Assembly: GCA_022822445.1 (NCBI GenBank)
Contig: JAJEBR010000052.1
Span: 1-51,507 of the forward strand
Reading direction: 5' to 3'
DNA length: 51,507 nucleotides
From: Gemmatimonadota bacterium
Lineage (GTDB): Bacteria > Gemmatimonadota > Gemmatimonadetes > Longimicrobiales > Gaopeijiaceae
Shown here: positions 26,882-35,144 of the stretch, piece after piece
How positions within the stretch are numbered: position 1 is the first letter of the stretch
How the letters are laid out: the number at the start of each line of letters is the position of its first letter
Notes under the pieces: model-generated
Told to the model about the DNA's origin: nothing
The model's database searches: none
The model's input: the letters and a program-made list of their open reading frames with translations, nothing else
Program-made: the position numbers and the translations under genes

Positions 26882-27733
26882 CTACCTGGCGAAGGTCACC
26901 AGATACCGGGCCCTGGATGCATGCCTCAGCCGCTGCAGCGCCTTTTCCTTGATCTGGCGCACCCGTTCCCGCGTGATCCCCAGGTCACCGCCGATATCCT
27001 CGAGGGACCTCGGCGCTTCGTCACCGAGTCCAAAGTAGAGACGGAGCACGGTGGCTTCGCGTCCGTCCAGCGTGTCCAGGGCGGCATTCAGGGTATCGGT
27101 CAACGCCCGCTCGAAGGTCTCCTCGTCCGGGCCCGGTGACAGCTGGTCAGGGAGGCAGTCCAGAAGGCAGCTGTCCTCCCCCGGCACCATGGGCGCATCC
27201 AGAGAGAGGTGGGCCCGGCCAGTGGACAACGCCTCCTCCACGACCTCCGGGTCCAGTTGGAGAGCCTTGGCGATCTCGGTCGCGGTCGGCTCCCTGCCCA
27301 GCTTCTGGATGAGGATCGACTTCTGCTTGCTGATCCGGTGCAACATCACCGCGCGGTTGAGCGGAACGCGAACGATCCGGCTCTGTTCCGCAAGCGCCTG
27401 CAGGATCGCCTGCCGAACCCACCACACCGCGTAGCTGATGAACTTGATGCCCTTGGATTCGTCGAAGCGGCGGGCCGCCCTGATCAATCCGAGATTCCCC
27501 TCGTTGATGAGGTCCGACAGGGGCACCCCCTGGTTCCGATATCTCTTTGACACCGACACGACGAACCGCAGATTCGACCTTACAAGCTTGTCCAGAGCCT
27601 CTTCCTCGCCTCGGCGGATCCCCCTCGCGAGACGCGCCTCCTCTTCGCGGTCAATAAGCGGGTACCTGGCAATCTCCCGCAGGTATTGTCCCAATGAGCC
27701 ATCGGCCGAGTCCGACAACTGGGGCGACGTCAT
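26882..27733 (-). CDS. Sigma-70 family RNA polymerase sigma factor (RpoD/SigA-like, no region 1.1)
   Basis: A 283-residue primary-type or group 2 sigma factor. Region 1.2 reads LGQYLREIARYPLIDREEE; region 2 has NLRFVVSVSKRYRNQGVPLS, DLINEGNLGLIRAARRFD and FISYAVWWVRQAILQAL; region 3 follows; region 4.2 has SLEDIGGDLGITRERVRQIK, the helix-turn-helix for the -35 box. Region 1.1 and the large non-conserved insert of proteobacterial RpoD are absent. It could be the housekeeping sigma of this organism or a stress-type paralogue; the sequence alone does not settle this. The ATG and the bases around its Shine-Dalgarno sequence sit in a leader hairpin (27732-27770). Next upstream is the NtrX-like regulator, 102 bp away. 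Confidence 0.92.
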   Translation of the reverse strand: MTSPQLSDSADGSLGQYLREIARYPLIDREEEARLARGIRRGEEEALDKLVRSNLRFVVSVSKRYRNQGVPLSDLINEGNLGLIRAARRFDESKGIKFISYAVWWVRQAILQALAEQSRIVRVPLNRAVMLHRISKQKSILIQKLGREPTATEIAKALQLDPEVVEEALSTGRAHLSLDAPMVPGEDSCLLDCLPDQLSPGPDEETFERALTDTLNAALDTLDGREATVLRLYFGLGDEAPRSLEDIGGDLGITRERVRQIKEKALQRLRHASRARYLVTFAR

Positions 27734-27770
27734 CCGCTTCTCCTCTCTTTTCGATGACCGGGAAGCGGAT
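27732..27770 (-). promoter_or_regulatory. Leader hairpin enclosing the sigma-factor start site
   Basis: In the mRNA ATCCGCTTC (27770-27762) pairs perfectly with GAAGCGGAT (27740-27732). The second arm contains the first two bases of the ATG and the spacer; the 21-nt loop holds most of the Shine-Dalgarno sequence AGAGAGGAG. A 9-bp stem at this place could block initiation, as in thermosensor or protein-controlled leaders. Confidence 0.6.
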
Positions 27771-27835
27771 CCCCCGTGGGTCGCATTCCCTTGGCCACTC
27801 CGCGCCGCTCGAACGGCTGGCCGGTCCGTGCGCTG

Positions 27836-29194
27836 CTAGCTCCGCACCAGGCCATGACGCTCGATCTTCTTGTAGAGGTTGGAACGCGGCATGCCCATGC
27901 GCCTGGCCGCCTCCGACACGTTCCACTCCTGCTCCCGCAACTTCAACTCGATGTATGCCTTTTCGGCGGCTTCCTTGAATTCGCTCAGCGTCTCGAGAGC
28001 CATCATCTCGCCGGGGATCCCGGGTCCGGCTCCGTCCGACGACACGAACTGCGCCACATCACGCCGCTCCACCGCGTCGCCCGCACTCAGAATCATGAGG
28101 CGCACCACCGCATTCTTCAACTGCCGCACGTTGCCGGGCCAGTCGGAGGAGGCCAGGGTCTCGATCGCCTCGTCGCTGAAGCTCTTGTACGGGACGCCGA
28201 ACCGCTTCGGCGCAAGCTCGGCGAAGTGCGCGACGAGCATCGGGATGTCCTCCCTTCTCTCCCGGAGCGGGGGGACCCGGATGGTCACCATGTTGAGGCG
28301 GTGCAGAAGGTCCTCGCGAAAGCTGCCCCGGTCGATCTCCTCCATCAGGTCCTTGTTGGTCGCCGAGATGACCCGCACGTCCACCGAGATCGAGCGGCTG
28401 CCGCCGACCCGGGTGAAGTCACCGCCCTGCAGCGCCCGCAGGACCTTGGCCTGGGTCACCAGCGACATGTCTCCGATCTCGTCGAGGAACAGCGTTCCGC
28501 CGTCGGCCTGCTCGAACTTCCCCGTGCGGTCGCTCACGGCACCGGTGAAGGATCCCTTCACGTGCCCGAACAGCTCCGACTCGATCAGCTCCGACGGGAT
28601 GGCGGCACAGTTGACCTCGACGAAGGGCAGACCCGCCCGGCTGGAGCGGCGGTGCAGCGCGCGCGCGGTGAGTTCCTTGCCCGTCCCGTTCTCCCCCGCG
28701 ATGAGCACGCGCGCGTCCGTGATCCCGACCGTTTCGATCTCCTTCAGCACCTTTCGGATCGCCGGCGACGCACCCACGATGTCGTGCCGGATCTGGATTT
28801 CGTTCTGGAGGCGTTCCACGCTGTCCGAAAGCCCCCGGAAGGCGAGCCCGTTGCGCAGCGTTACGAGTAGCCGGTCGGTGTCGAGCGGCTTTTCCAGAAA
28901 GTCGAAGGCGCCCTTGCGCGTGGCCTGGACTGCCGTGCCTATGGTGCCGTGGCCGGAGATCATGATCACCACCGCGCGCGGGTCTGCATCGCGGACTCGT
29001 TCCAGGACCTCCAGGCCGTCCATCTTCGGCATCTTCACGTCGAGGAAGGTGACGTCGGGCTTGAAGTCAGGATAGTCGATCAGCCCGCTCGGTCCGTTGG
29101 CGCAGACATGGACCCGGTGGCCCTCGTACTCGAAGAGCTGGCGAAGCGCGTTCGCGACCGACTCGTCGTCGTCCATGATCAGGATTCTGGCCAT
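27836..29194 (-). CDS. Sigma-54-dependent response regulator, NtrC/NtrX family
   Basis: A 452-residue three-domain regulator. The receiver domain has the acidic cluster DDD (8-10), phospho-acceptor Asp52 in FLDVKMPKMDG and Lys102 in FLEKPL. The AAA+ domain has Walker A GENGTGKE (167-174), the sigma-54 contact loop GSFTGA (214-219; GAFTGA in most members, the key Phe is kept), Walker B GGTLFLDEIGD and RLNMVTIRVPPLRERREDI. The C-terminal Fis-type helix-turn-helix reads NVSEAARRMGMPRSNLYKKI. MARILIMDDD at 29194 is the family start. The NtrY-like kinase at 38931-43067 is a plausible partner by family, but lies about 9.7 kb away. A 37-bp tandem-dyad element lies 93-129 bp upstream of the start. 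Confidence 0.9.
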   Translation of the reverse strand: MARILIMDDDESVANALRQLFEYEGHRVHVCANGPSGLIDYPDFKPDVTFLDVKMPKMDGLEVLERVRDADPRAVVIMISGHGTIGTAVQATRKGAFDFLEKPLDTDRLLVTLRNGLAFRGLSDSVERLQNEIQIRHDIVGASPAIRKVLKEIETVGITDARVLIAGENGTGKELTARALHRRSSRAGLPFVEVNCAAIPSELIESELFGHVKGSFTGAVSDRTGKFEQADGGTLFLDEIGDMSLVTQAKVLRALQGGDFTRVGGSRSISVDVRVISATNKDLMEEIDRGSFREDLLHRLNMVTIRVPPLRERREDIPMLVAHFAELAPKRFGVPYKSFSDEAIETLASSDWPGNVRQLKNAVVRLMILSAGDAVERRDVAQFVSSDGAGPGIPGEMMALETLSEFKEAAEKAYIELKLREQEWNVSEAARRMGMPRSNLYKKIERHGLVRS

Positions 29195-29286
29195 GCGAGC
29201 TCTAGCAGTCCATCGTGGAATAAGTCCCGGCTGCATTCGGGCGGCGATGCACCCGGGCTGGATCGCGGCGCTCAAGCACTCGCGAT

Positions 29287-29323
29287 GTAATGAGAACGTT
29301 ACCAAATGTCATGTCGTCTTTAC
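29287..29323 (+). repeat. 37-bp tandem-dyad element, copy between two minus-strand genes
   Basis: Left dyad GTAATG-AGAA-CGTTAC (29287-29302), linker CAAAT, right dyad GTCATG-TCGT-CTTTAC (29308-29323). Both dyads are well formed and the period is 21 bp. It lies upstream of the NtrX-like regulator, inside a 259-bp intergenic region. Confidence 0.75.
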
Positions 29324-29365
29324 TTTCACGGTTCCTGGAGCGCCGCTCTGCGTTGCTCCTCGGGC

Positions 29366-29382
29366 GAATAGCGCTGCTATTC
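29366..29382. other. Intergenic hairpin GAATAGC-GCT-GCTATTC
   Basis: A perfect 7-bp inverted repeat with a 3-nt loop, midway between the hypothetical gene ending at 29454 and the regulator starting at 29194. No T-tract follows on either strand, so a terminator role for the upstream gene is only possible. Confidence 0.4.
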
Positions 29383-29453
29383 ACCATTCGTCGCGCCTTG
29401 CCAGCCAGGCGCCTCGCCGCCCTCGGTGCTACGCGGGGATTATCCACGGACTG

Positions 29454-30116
29454 CTACGCGCGAACCAGAACGAGTTCGCCGTCTTCGATATAGGCGCTCT
29501 TGATCTTCTCGAACGCCGGCGCCAGGATGGCGGAAGCCGGCAACCCCTGCCGGGGTTCGCGTCCCAGTGCCGTGAGAATGTCCGGGAAGACGCTCGACGG
29601 TATCGGAATGCCGCCCACGAAAATCTCCCTGACCAGGAGCATTGAGCCCCGGTCTCCGAACGGCACCAGCGAGCCGCCGACGGACACCGCCACCGTGTCG
29701 GGAACCACGACCCCGGTGATTCCCCCCAGATCCGGGAGATCGGGCAGCGCCGCGGGGATCACGCTGGCGACGAGGTCGATGCGGTCCCCGTCCATCTCCA
29801 CGGACGGATCCACGACACCTGCGGGAAGCATGCCGGTCAGGGAGTACCGCAGGAGGGACGACACCTCGAACGGCTTCAGGCGCAGCTCGACGGCGTCCTC
29901 CGACTCCCGAAAGGTCTCGATCTTCTCACGGGCCAGGTCCGCGGCCTCCGAGGTAACCGGGTCCGGGCGGGCGGGCTCCTCGATCTCGCCGATCCCCAGA
30001 GCCGTCTCCAGACGCGGGAAGACCACGTCGCCACCCTTCCAGCCCGCATAGGCCGCGAGCACGACCAGAACGGCCAGCGCCAACCGGGTTACGATCTTCT
30101 TCACTGCCTTGCCCAT
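29454..30116 (-). CDS. Membrane-anchored protein of unknown function
   Basis: A 220-residue protein with one N-terminal hydrophobic helix (about residues 8-28, LALAVLVVLAAYAGWKGG), a charged helical stretch (LAREKIETFRESEDAVELRL), then a beta-rich domain with LTGMLPAGVVDPSVEMDGDR and IFVGGIPIPSS. The pattern suggests a secreted, possibly lipid-binding or DUF2993-like fold, but I do not recognise a family with confidence. ATG at 30116 immediately precedes the basic, then hydrophobic segment; the longer frame upstream overlaps thpR and is rejected. It is 7 bp downstream of thpR and probably in the same operon. Confidence 0.65.
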   Translation of the reverse strand: MGKAVKKIVTRLALAVLVVLAAYAGWKGGDVVFPRLETALGIGEIEEPARPDPVTSEAADLAREKIETFRESEDAVELRLKPFEVSSLLRYSLTGMLPAGVVDPSVEMDGDRIDLVASVIPAALPDLPDLGGITGVVVPDTVAVSVGGSLVPFGDRGSMLLVREIFVGGIPIPSSVFPDILTALGREPRQGLPASAILAPAFEKIKSAYIEDGELVLVRA

Positions 30117-30123
30117 CGCTCGG

Positions 30124-30693
30124 TCACTCCTGACGCCCCGCAAGGACCACCTTGTGAATGTTCGCATACCTGGGCCCATCGGGGAACAGTTCGCTCCTGA
30201 CCAGATGCAGCGCGTCGACATCGAAGCTCTCTCCCGGCGCCACCGGCACCGCGCCACCTCGTGCCTCTGCCACACCCTGCGCGCCGCCGGCGCGTGCCCG
30301 CCCCACGGTGAGATGGGGCTTGAACCGGCGCCGCTCCGGTGCAAACCCCTCCCGCGCGAGCGCGGCGTCCAGCGCCTGCCGCAACCGGGTTGGCGCCCCC
30401 GGCGTCAGCCCCACCCAATACACCCGCGGGGCACCGCGGGGCGGAAACACCCCTGTTCCGGTGATACGGACACGGAACGGCTCCTCGCGCGCGAGCACGT
30501 TGGCGGCGAGCTTCAGCGACGGCAGCAGCGCACGGGAGGTGTCGCCCAGGAACCGGAGCGTGACGTGGTACCGCTCCGGCGGAATCCAGCGCACTCCGGG
30601 GCGGGCACGGCGCAGTGGTTCGAGCGTTGCCCAGAGCCATTCGCGCACCTCCTCCGGTGGCCAGAGCGCGAAGAAAAGTCTGAGGGGCTTCAA
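30124..30693 (-). CDS. thpR: RNA 2',3'-cyclic phosphodiesterase (2'-5' RNA ligase family)
   Basis: Member of the 2H phosphoesterase superfamily, which hydrolyses 2',3'-cyclic phosphate ends of RNA. The 189-residue protein has the two catalytic HxT motifs, HVTLRFLG and HLTVGRARA, separated by the usual distance, and the N-terminal LRLFFALWPPEEV typical of ThpR. The start is TTG at 30693, overlapping the stop of the upstream desulfurase-like gene (TTGA), which supports translational coupling and explains the uncommon start codon. Confidence 0.87.
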   Translation of the reverse strand: MKPLRLFFALWPPEEVREWLWATLEPLRRARPGVRWIPPERYHVTLRFLGDTSRALLPSLKLAANVLAREEPFRVRITGTGVFPPRGAPRVYWVGLTPGAPTRLRQALDAALAREGFAPERRRFKPHLTVGRARAGGAQGVAEARGGAVPVAPGESFDVDALHLVRSELFPDGPRYANIHKVVLAGRQE

Positions 30694-31856
30694 CCGGCCG
30701 CGACCGCGGCGGGCCGCAACACCGCGTCGACGGCCTCCACGGCGGATTCCACGTCCTCCGGCGTGGACGCCCAACCCAGCGAGAAGCGCACTGCCCCCTC
30801 TTCCAGCGTGCCGAGGATCCTGTGTACCTCCGGGGCGCAGTGCAGGCCGGACCTCGTCTGCACGCCGTACTCCCGGTCGAGGCGGCCCGCCAGGGTGGCA
30901 GCGTCCATGGCCTCGGCCTTCACCGTCACGACGGGCACCCCGCCGGGAGCCGGAGGCGACAGCACACAGAGCCCGGGAACGGTGGAGAATCCGTCGAGAA
31001 GCATCGCCTTCATGGCCATCTCGTGTCGGTGCACGACATCCGTTCCGCGTTGCATGAGGAACTGGCAGCCGGCCAGCAGCCCGGCCATTCCCGGCGTGTT
31101 TCCGGTGCCCGCCTCGAGCCGGTCCGGCATTGCCCGCGGCATCCTGCGGCGGCGCGAATCCCCGCCGGTTCCCCCGCACAGCAGCGAGCCGACGTCGACG
31201 CCCTCGCGAACCCACAGGCCGCCCGTCCCCTGCGGACCCAGCAGCCCCTTGTGCCCGGTGAAGGCGACCACGTCGGCCCCCTCGGCCGCGGCCCCGGAGG
31301 CCAGGTGCCCGGCGGACTGCGCCGCGTCTGCCACCACCACCGCGCCGGCCTCGTGCGCCAGGCGGCAGAGTTCCCGCACCGGCATCACCGTTCCCAGCAC
31401 GTTCGAGGCCACGTTCACCACCAGCACCCTGGCGCCATCCAGCAGGCGGGCCGCCTCGTCCAGGTCGATCGAGCCGTCCGGGCTCCCCGACAGGACGCGC
31501 ACTTCCACCTCCCGCTCCCGCTCCAGGTAGTCCGCTGGCCGCAGCACGGCGTTGTGGTCGTACTGTGAGATGACGAGCACGTCCCCCGGGCAGAGCAGCC
31601 CCCACAGTGCCGTGTTGAGCGCGTGGGTGGCGTTTTGCATGAAGGCGATCCGGCCCGGGTCTCCGGGCAGGTCCATGATCCGGGCGAGGGCCCGCCGGCA
31701 GCGGAACGCCAGCCGGGCCGCCTCGACCGCTCCCGAGTGGCCGCCCCGGCCCGGTGTGCAGCCGACGCCGCCAAGGAATTCGGCGACCGCCCGGCCCACT
31801 TCCGGCGGGCGGATCGCGGAGGTGGCCGCGTAGTCCATGTAGTGGGCCATGAGCAC
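30690..31856 (-). CDS. Class V aminotransferase-fold protein, cysteine desulfurase-like
   Basis: PLP-dependent enzyme of 388 residues related to NifS/SufS cysteine desulfurases. It has YMDYAATSAIRPPEV at the N-terminus, NATHALNTALWGLL, NVASNVLGTVMPV, VADAAQSAGH, the PLP-binding Lys203 in FTGHKGLLGPQGTGGLW, and VQTRSGLHCAPEVHRILGT, whose Cys aligns with the catalytic sulfur carrier. The overall form fits the subfamily annotated as cysteine desulfurase family protein rather than housekeeping IscS. No iron-sulfur scaffold genes are near; it is coupled to thpR. Start codons at 31856 and 31850 are both possible. Confidence 0.82.
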   Translation of the reverse strand: MLMAHYMDYAATSAIRPPEVGRAVAEFLGGVGCTPGRGGHSGAVEAARLAFRCRRALARIMDLPGDPGRIAFMQNATHALNTALWGLLCPGDVLVISQYDHNAVLRPADYLEREREVEVRVLSGSPDGSIDLDEAARLLDGARVLVVNVASNVLGTVMPVRELCRLAHEAGAVVVADAAQSAGHLASGAAAEGADVVAFTGHKGLLGPQGTGGLWVREGVDVGSLLCGGTGGDSRRRRMPRAMPDRLEAGTGNTPGMAGLLAGCQFLMQRGTDVVHRHEMAMKAMLLDGFSTVPGLCVLSPPAPGGVPVVTVKAEAMDAATLAGRLDREYGVQTRSGLHCAPEVHRILGTLEEGAVRFSLGWASTPEDVESAVEAVDAVLRPAAVAAG

Positions 31857-31897
31857 TGATCCTGGCGCGGGTATCCGTCATGTGATTGCTTCCGTTG

Positions 31898-33460
31898 TCA
31901 GCCTAATCGCTGCGGTGGTGAGTGGACAAGGTGGCCGCCCGCCGCGGTCGCTTCCGCAACCTGTAGCCCGGCCCGCAGACGAAGGGCCTCGGCCACGGCC
32001 CGCTGGCTCAGCCGGTCCTCGCAGCCGAGATCCGCGATGGTGCGTGCGACGCGCAGGGTTCGGTGGACGGATCGGGCGGAGAGCCGGTACCGGCGAACGC
32101 CCTCTTCCAGGAGCCTTGCGCCCGCGGTCTCCAGGCGGCACACCTCCATGACGTCCCGGGAGGGCACGAGCGCATTCAGCAGCGGACGCCCGCCGCGGCG
32201 CGACACCTGACGGGCCCGGGCGCGGACCACCACCTCCCTCACGGCCGCCGAGCCTCGCTCCGGAGCATCCGCCTGCGCCGTCAACTGGTCCCAGCCGACC
32301 GGGGCCACCGGAATCTGGAGGTCGATGCGGTCGAGTAGCGGACCCGAGAGGCGCGACCGGTAGCGGTGCACCTCCCGGTCGCGGCAGACGCAGTTGTCGC
32401 CGGCCATCCCGCAGGGGCAGGGATTCATGGCCGCGATCAGCTGGAAGCGGGCCGGGAAGGTCACGGTGTGGCGCACACGGGCGATGCGCGCGTAACCCGA
32501 CTCGATCGGCTGGCGGAGCGTCTCCAGGACCGCACGGCTGAACTCGGGCAGTTCGTCGAGGAACAGGACCCCCAGGTGGGCCAGACTGATTTCACCCGGG
32601 CGCGGCGGGTTGCCGCCGCCGATGAGCCCCCCGGCGGAAATCGTGTGGTGTGGCGCCCGGAAGGGCCGCACGGTCTTGACCGGGTGGTCGCGGTCGAGGA
32701 GCCCGGCCACCGAATGGACACGGGTCACCTCCAGCGACTCCGCCTCGGAGAGCGGCGGCAGGATGCCGGGCAGGCGCCTTGCCAGCATCGTCTTCCCCGC
32801 CCCCGGCGGACCGGACATCAGCAGACTGTGTCCCCCCGCGGCCGCGATCGTCAGCGCGCGCTTCGCCAGCGTCTGGCCGCGCACCTCGTTCAGATCGGGC
32901 TGGACGGCCGGAGGCGGCGCGCGCGATGGGGGCGGCGGAAGAGGGACCCTCTCCCCGCAGAGGATCCCGATCAGCTCCGCGAGCGTCCACACCCCGGCGA
33001 CATCGATGCCGGGGACGGCCGTCGCCTCCAGGGCATTGCCTCCCGGCACGAAGAGCTGTGCCCTTCCGTGGGCGCGACATCGCATGGCCAGCGCGATTGC
33101 CCCGCGCACGGGGCGCACCGACCCGTCCAGCCCGAGCTCGCCCACGAAGGCACAGCCGACGAGCGACGAGCGCGGGACGTGGCCGAACGCCGCCAGGAGG
33201 GCGACCGCGATCGGGAGGTCCAGGCCGGAGCCCGATTTGGGAAGGTCGGCCGGGGCGAGATTGACCGTGATGCGCCGGGGGGGCAGCGGCAGGCCGGTCT
33301 GCGCCAGCGCCGCGAACACGCGTTCCTTCCCCTCGCGCACCGCGCCGGCCGGCAGCCCCACCACCGTGAAGAGGGGCAGCCCCGTCTGGACCTTCACCTC
33401 CACCCGGACGGACTTCCCCTCCACGCCGTGAACCCAATACGAATGTACGACTGCGAGCAC
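31898..33460 (-). CDS. comM: ComM/YifB-type AAA+ ATPase (Mg-chelatase-like)
   Basis: Hexameric helicase promoting branch migration during natural transformation in species where it has been studied. The 520-residue protein has an N-terminal Lon-protease-like domain (VEVKVQTGLPLFTVVGLP and PADLPKSGSGLDLPIA), Walker A GPPGAGKT (217-224), the FRAPHHTIS segment, LFLDELPEF (Walker B), a Cys cluster (MNPCPCGMAGDNCVC) that may bind zinc, and the C-terminal Mg-chelatase domain. GTG at 33460 is preceded by GGAGGGA and begins the conserved region; the open frame further upstream is non-conserved. The 253-bp divergent gap to pntA shows no clear promoter by eye. Confidence 0.93.
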   Translation of the reverse strand: MLAVVHSYWVHGVEGKSVRVEVKVQTGLPLFTVVGLPAGAVREGKERVFAALAQTGLPLPPRRITVNLAPADLPKSGSGLDLPIAVALLAAFGHVPRSSLVGCAFVGELGLDGSVRPVRGAIALAMRCRAHGRAQLFVPGGNALEATAVPGIDVAGVWTLAELIGILCGERVPLPPPPSRAPPPAVQPDLNEVRGQTLAKRALTIAAAGGHSLLMSGPPGAGKTMLARRLPGILPPLSEAESLEVTRVHSVAGLLDRDHPVKTVRPFRAPHHTISAGGLIGGGNPPRPGEISLAHLGVLFLDELPEFSRAVLETLRQPIESGYARIARVRHTVTFPARFQLIAAMNPCPCGMAGDNCVCRDREVHRYRSRLSGPLLDRIDLQIPVAPVGWDQLTAQADAPERGSAAVREVVVRARARQVSRRGGRPLLNALVPSRDVMEVCRLETAGARLLEEGVRRYRLSARSVHRTLRVARTIADLGCEDRLSQRAVAEALRLRAGLQVAEATAAGGHLVHSPPQRLG

Positions 33461-33713
33461 CGCTCCCTCCGCGAAGACCGGAATCCGGCGCCAACCCGGA
33501 CGACCGGCCCGAAGAGCGAATGCGAGGCTTCCGGCCCGGATCAGGGGGCGCGCTGGCGACAACGGTAGGGCCAGGGCGGGGGCGTTGGTATGGCAAAATC
33601 GGCCTATCTCGTCCGGCAATCGCGGTCCAGGCGGGCTCCGGGGGCCGCTGGGGACTGGCGCAACGCGCTCCGGGTCTGCAAGTTGAGCGCGATTTTGACC
33701 GGGAGAAGAATCA

Positions 33714-34850
33714 ATGACAGTAGCGATCATGGCCGAGAGCCGGCCGGGTGAACGCCGCGTGGCCCTCGTCCCCGAGGCGGCACGCTTCTACGCCAGGAAA
33801 GGGCTCGGACTCCGTCTCGAAGCCGGTGCCGGGGTCGGCGCATCCTTCCCCGACCGCGAATACGAGGAGGCGGACGTAACCGTGGTTCCGGACCGGGATG
33901 CGCTCCTCGCCGAAGCCGGCGTGGTCCTGAAGGTGCAGCCTCCGACGCTTGAGGAGGTCGCCGCCCTGGTTCCTGGATCGGTGCTGGTCTGCCACCTCGA
34001 TCCCCTCGGGCCGACCGAGGTCATCGAGGCGCTGGCCGCCCGCGGCGTGACCGCCTTTGCAGTGGAGCTCATCCCGAGGATCACCCGCGCCCAGAAGATG
34101 GACGTGCTTTCCTCGCAGGCTACGGTCGCCGGCTACAAGGCGGTGCTCTCCGGCGCGGGCGCCATGACCCGCTTCCTGCCGATGCTCACCACCGCCGCCG
34201 GCACGGTCCGCCCCGCGAAGGCGATGATCCTGGGCGCCGGGGTGGCGGGGCTGCAGGCGATCGCGACGGCCCGCCGCCTGGGCGCGGTGGTATCGGCCTT
34301 CGACATCCGGCCCGCGGTCCGGGAGCAGGTACAGAGCCTCGGCGCCACCTTCCTGGAGGCCACCCTCGACGAGAACGCCGAGGACGAGGGCGGCTACGCG
34401 AAGGAGCTGTCCGAAGAGCAGCACGAGGTCGAACTCGAGCTCATCGCCACCCACATCCGGGATCAGGACCTGGTCGTCACCACGGCGCAGATCCCCGGCA
34501 GGCCCGCCCCCGTCCTCATTACGGAGGAGATGGTCGGGACCATGCGGCCCGGCAGCGTCATCGTCGACCTCGCCTCCGAGAGCGGCGGCAACTGCGAACT
34601 CACCGTCGCCGGCCGCTCCGTCGATCACAACGGCGTAACCGTGATGGGTCCATCCAACCTGCCCGCCGAACTGCCCTACCACGCCAGCCAGATGTACGCC
34701 CGCAACCTGGCCAGCTTCGTCGGCGACCTCTTCGACGATGAGGGATCGATCGACTACGACGACGAAATCACGGCCGCCACCTGCGTGACCCACGGCGGCG
34801 AAATCACGAACGAACGCGTCAGGGCCAGGCTGGCGTCCTCAACGGAGTGA
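33714..34850 (+). CDS. NAD(P) transhydrogenase subunit alpha part 1 (NAD-binding)
   Basis: Soluble domain I of proton-translocating transhydrogenase, which moves hydride between NADH and NADP at the membrane. The 378-residue protein starts MTVAIMAESRPGERRVALVP, and contains VELIPRITRAQKMDVLSSQA and GAGVAGLQAIATARRLGAVV (Rossmann fold). The subunit is split from the membrane part, as in Rhodospirillum-type enzymes. Shine-Dalgarno GGGAGAAG lies 6-13 bases upstream. It is the first gene of a three-gene operon (7 and 8 bp gaps) dedicated to NADPH supply. Confidence 0.95.
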   Translation: MTVAIMAESRPGERRVALVPEAARFYARKGLGLRLEAGAGVGASFPDREYEEADVTVVPDRDALLAEAGVVLKVQPPTLEEVAALVPGSVLVCHLDPLGPTEVIEALAARGVTAFAVELIPRITRAQKMDVLSSQATVAGYKAVLSGAGAMTRFLPMLTTAAGTVRPAKAMILGAGVAGLQAIATARRLGAVVSAFDIRPAVREQVQSLGATFLEATLDENAEDEGGYAKELSEEQHEVELELIATHIRDQDLVVTTAQIPGRPAPVLITEEMVGTMRPGSVIVDLASESGGNCELTVAGRSVDHNGVTVMGPSNLPAELPYHASQMYARNLASFVGDLFDDEGSIDYDDEITAATCVTHGGEITNERVRARLASSTE

Positions 34851-34857
34851 CAGACCC

Positions 34858-35136
34858 ATGGGTGAACTGCTGATCCTGCTGTACATCTTCGTGCTCGCCA
34901 CGCTGGCCGGGAGGGAGGTGATCTCCAAGGTGCCTCCCACCCTGCACACCCCGCTGATGTCCGGCGCCAACGCCATCTCGGGCATCGCCATCATCGGCGC
35001 CCTCGTCGTCACCGGATCCGCCCACGCGCCGTGGGTCAAGGTTCTGGGGGTTGCGGGGATCGTCATGGCCACGATCAACGTCGTCGGCGGCTTCATGGTC
35101 ACCGACCGCATGTTGCAGATGTTCCGGAAACGCTGA
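34858..35136 (+). CDS. NAD(P) transhydrogenase subunit alpha part 2 (membrane)
   Basis: A 92-residue hydrophobic protein with about three transmembrane helices; it corresponds to the membrane-embedded C-terminal part of PntA. VPPTLHTPLMSGANAISGI is the conserved segment of this subunit. It lies 7 bp after part 1 and 8 bp before the beta subunit, which matches split pnt operons of other bacteria. Confidence 0.95.
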   Translation: MGELLILLYIFVLATLAGREVISKVPPTLHTPLMSGANAISGIAIIGALVVTGSAHAPWVKVLGVAGIVMATINVVGGFMVTDRMLQMFRKR

Positions 35137-35144
35137 GGCCGACC

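Noticed and set aside
27836-29194. Defective sigma-54 activator because the contact loop is GSFTGA
   Set aside because: The critical Phe, Thr and Gly residues are kept; Ala to Ser at the second position is a mild change, so loss of function cannot be claimed.
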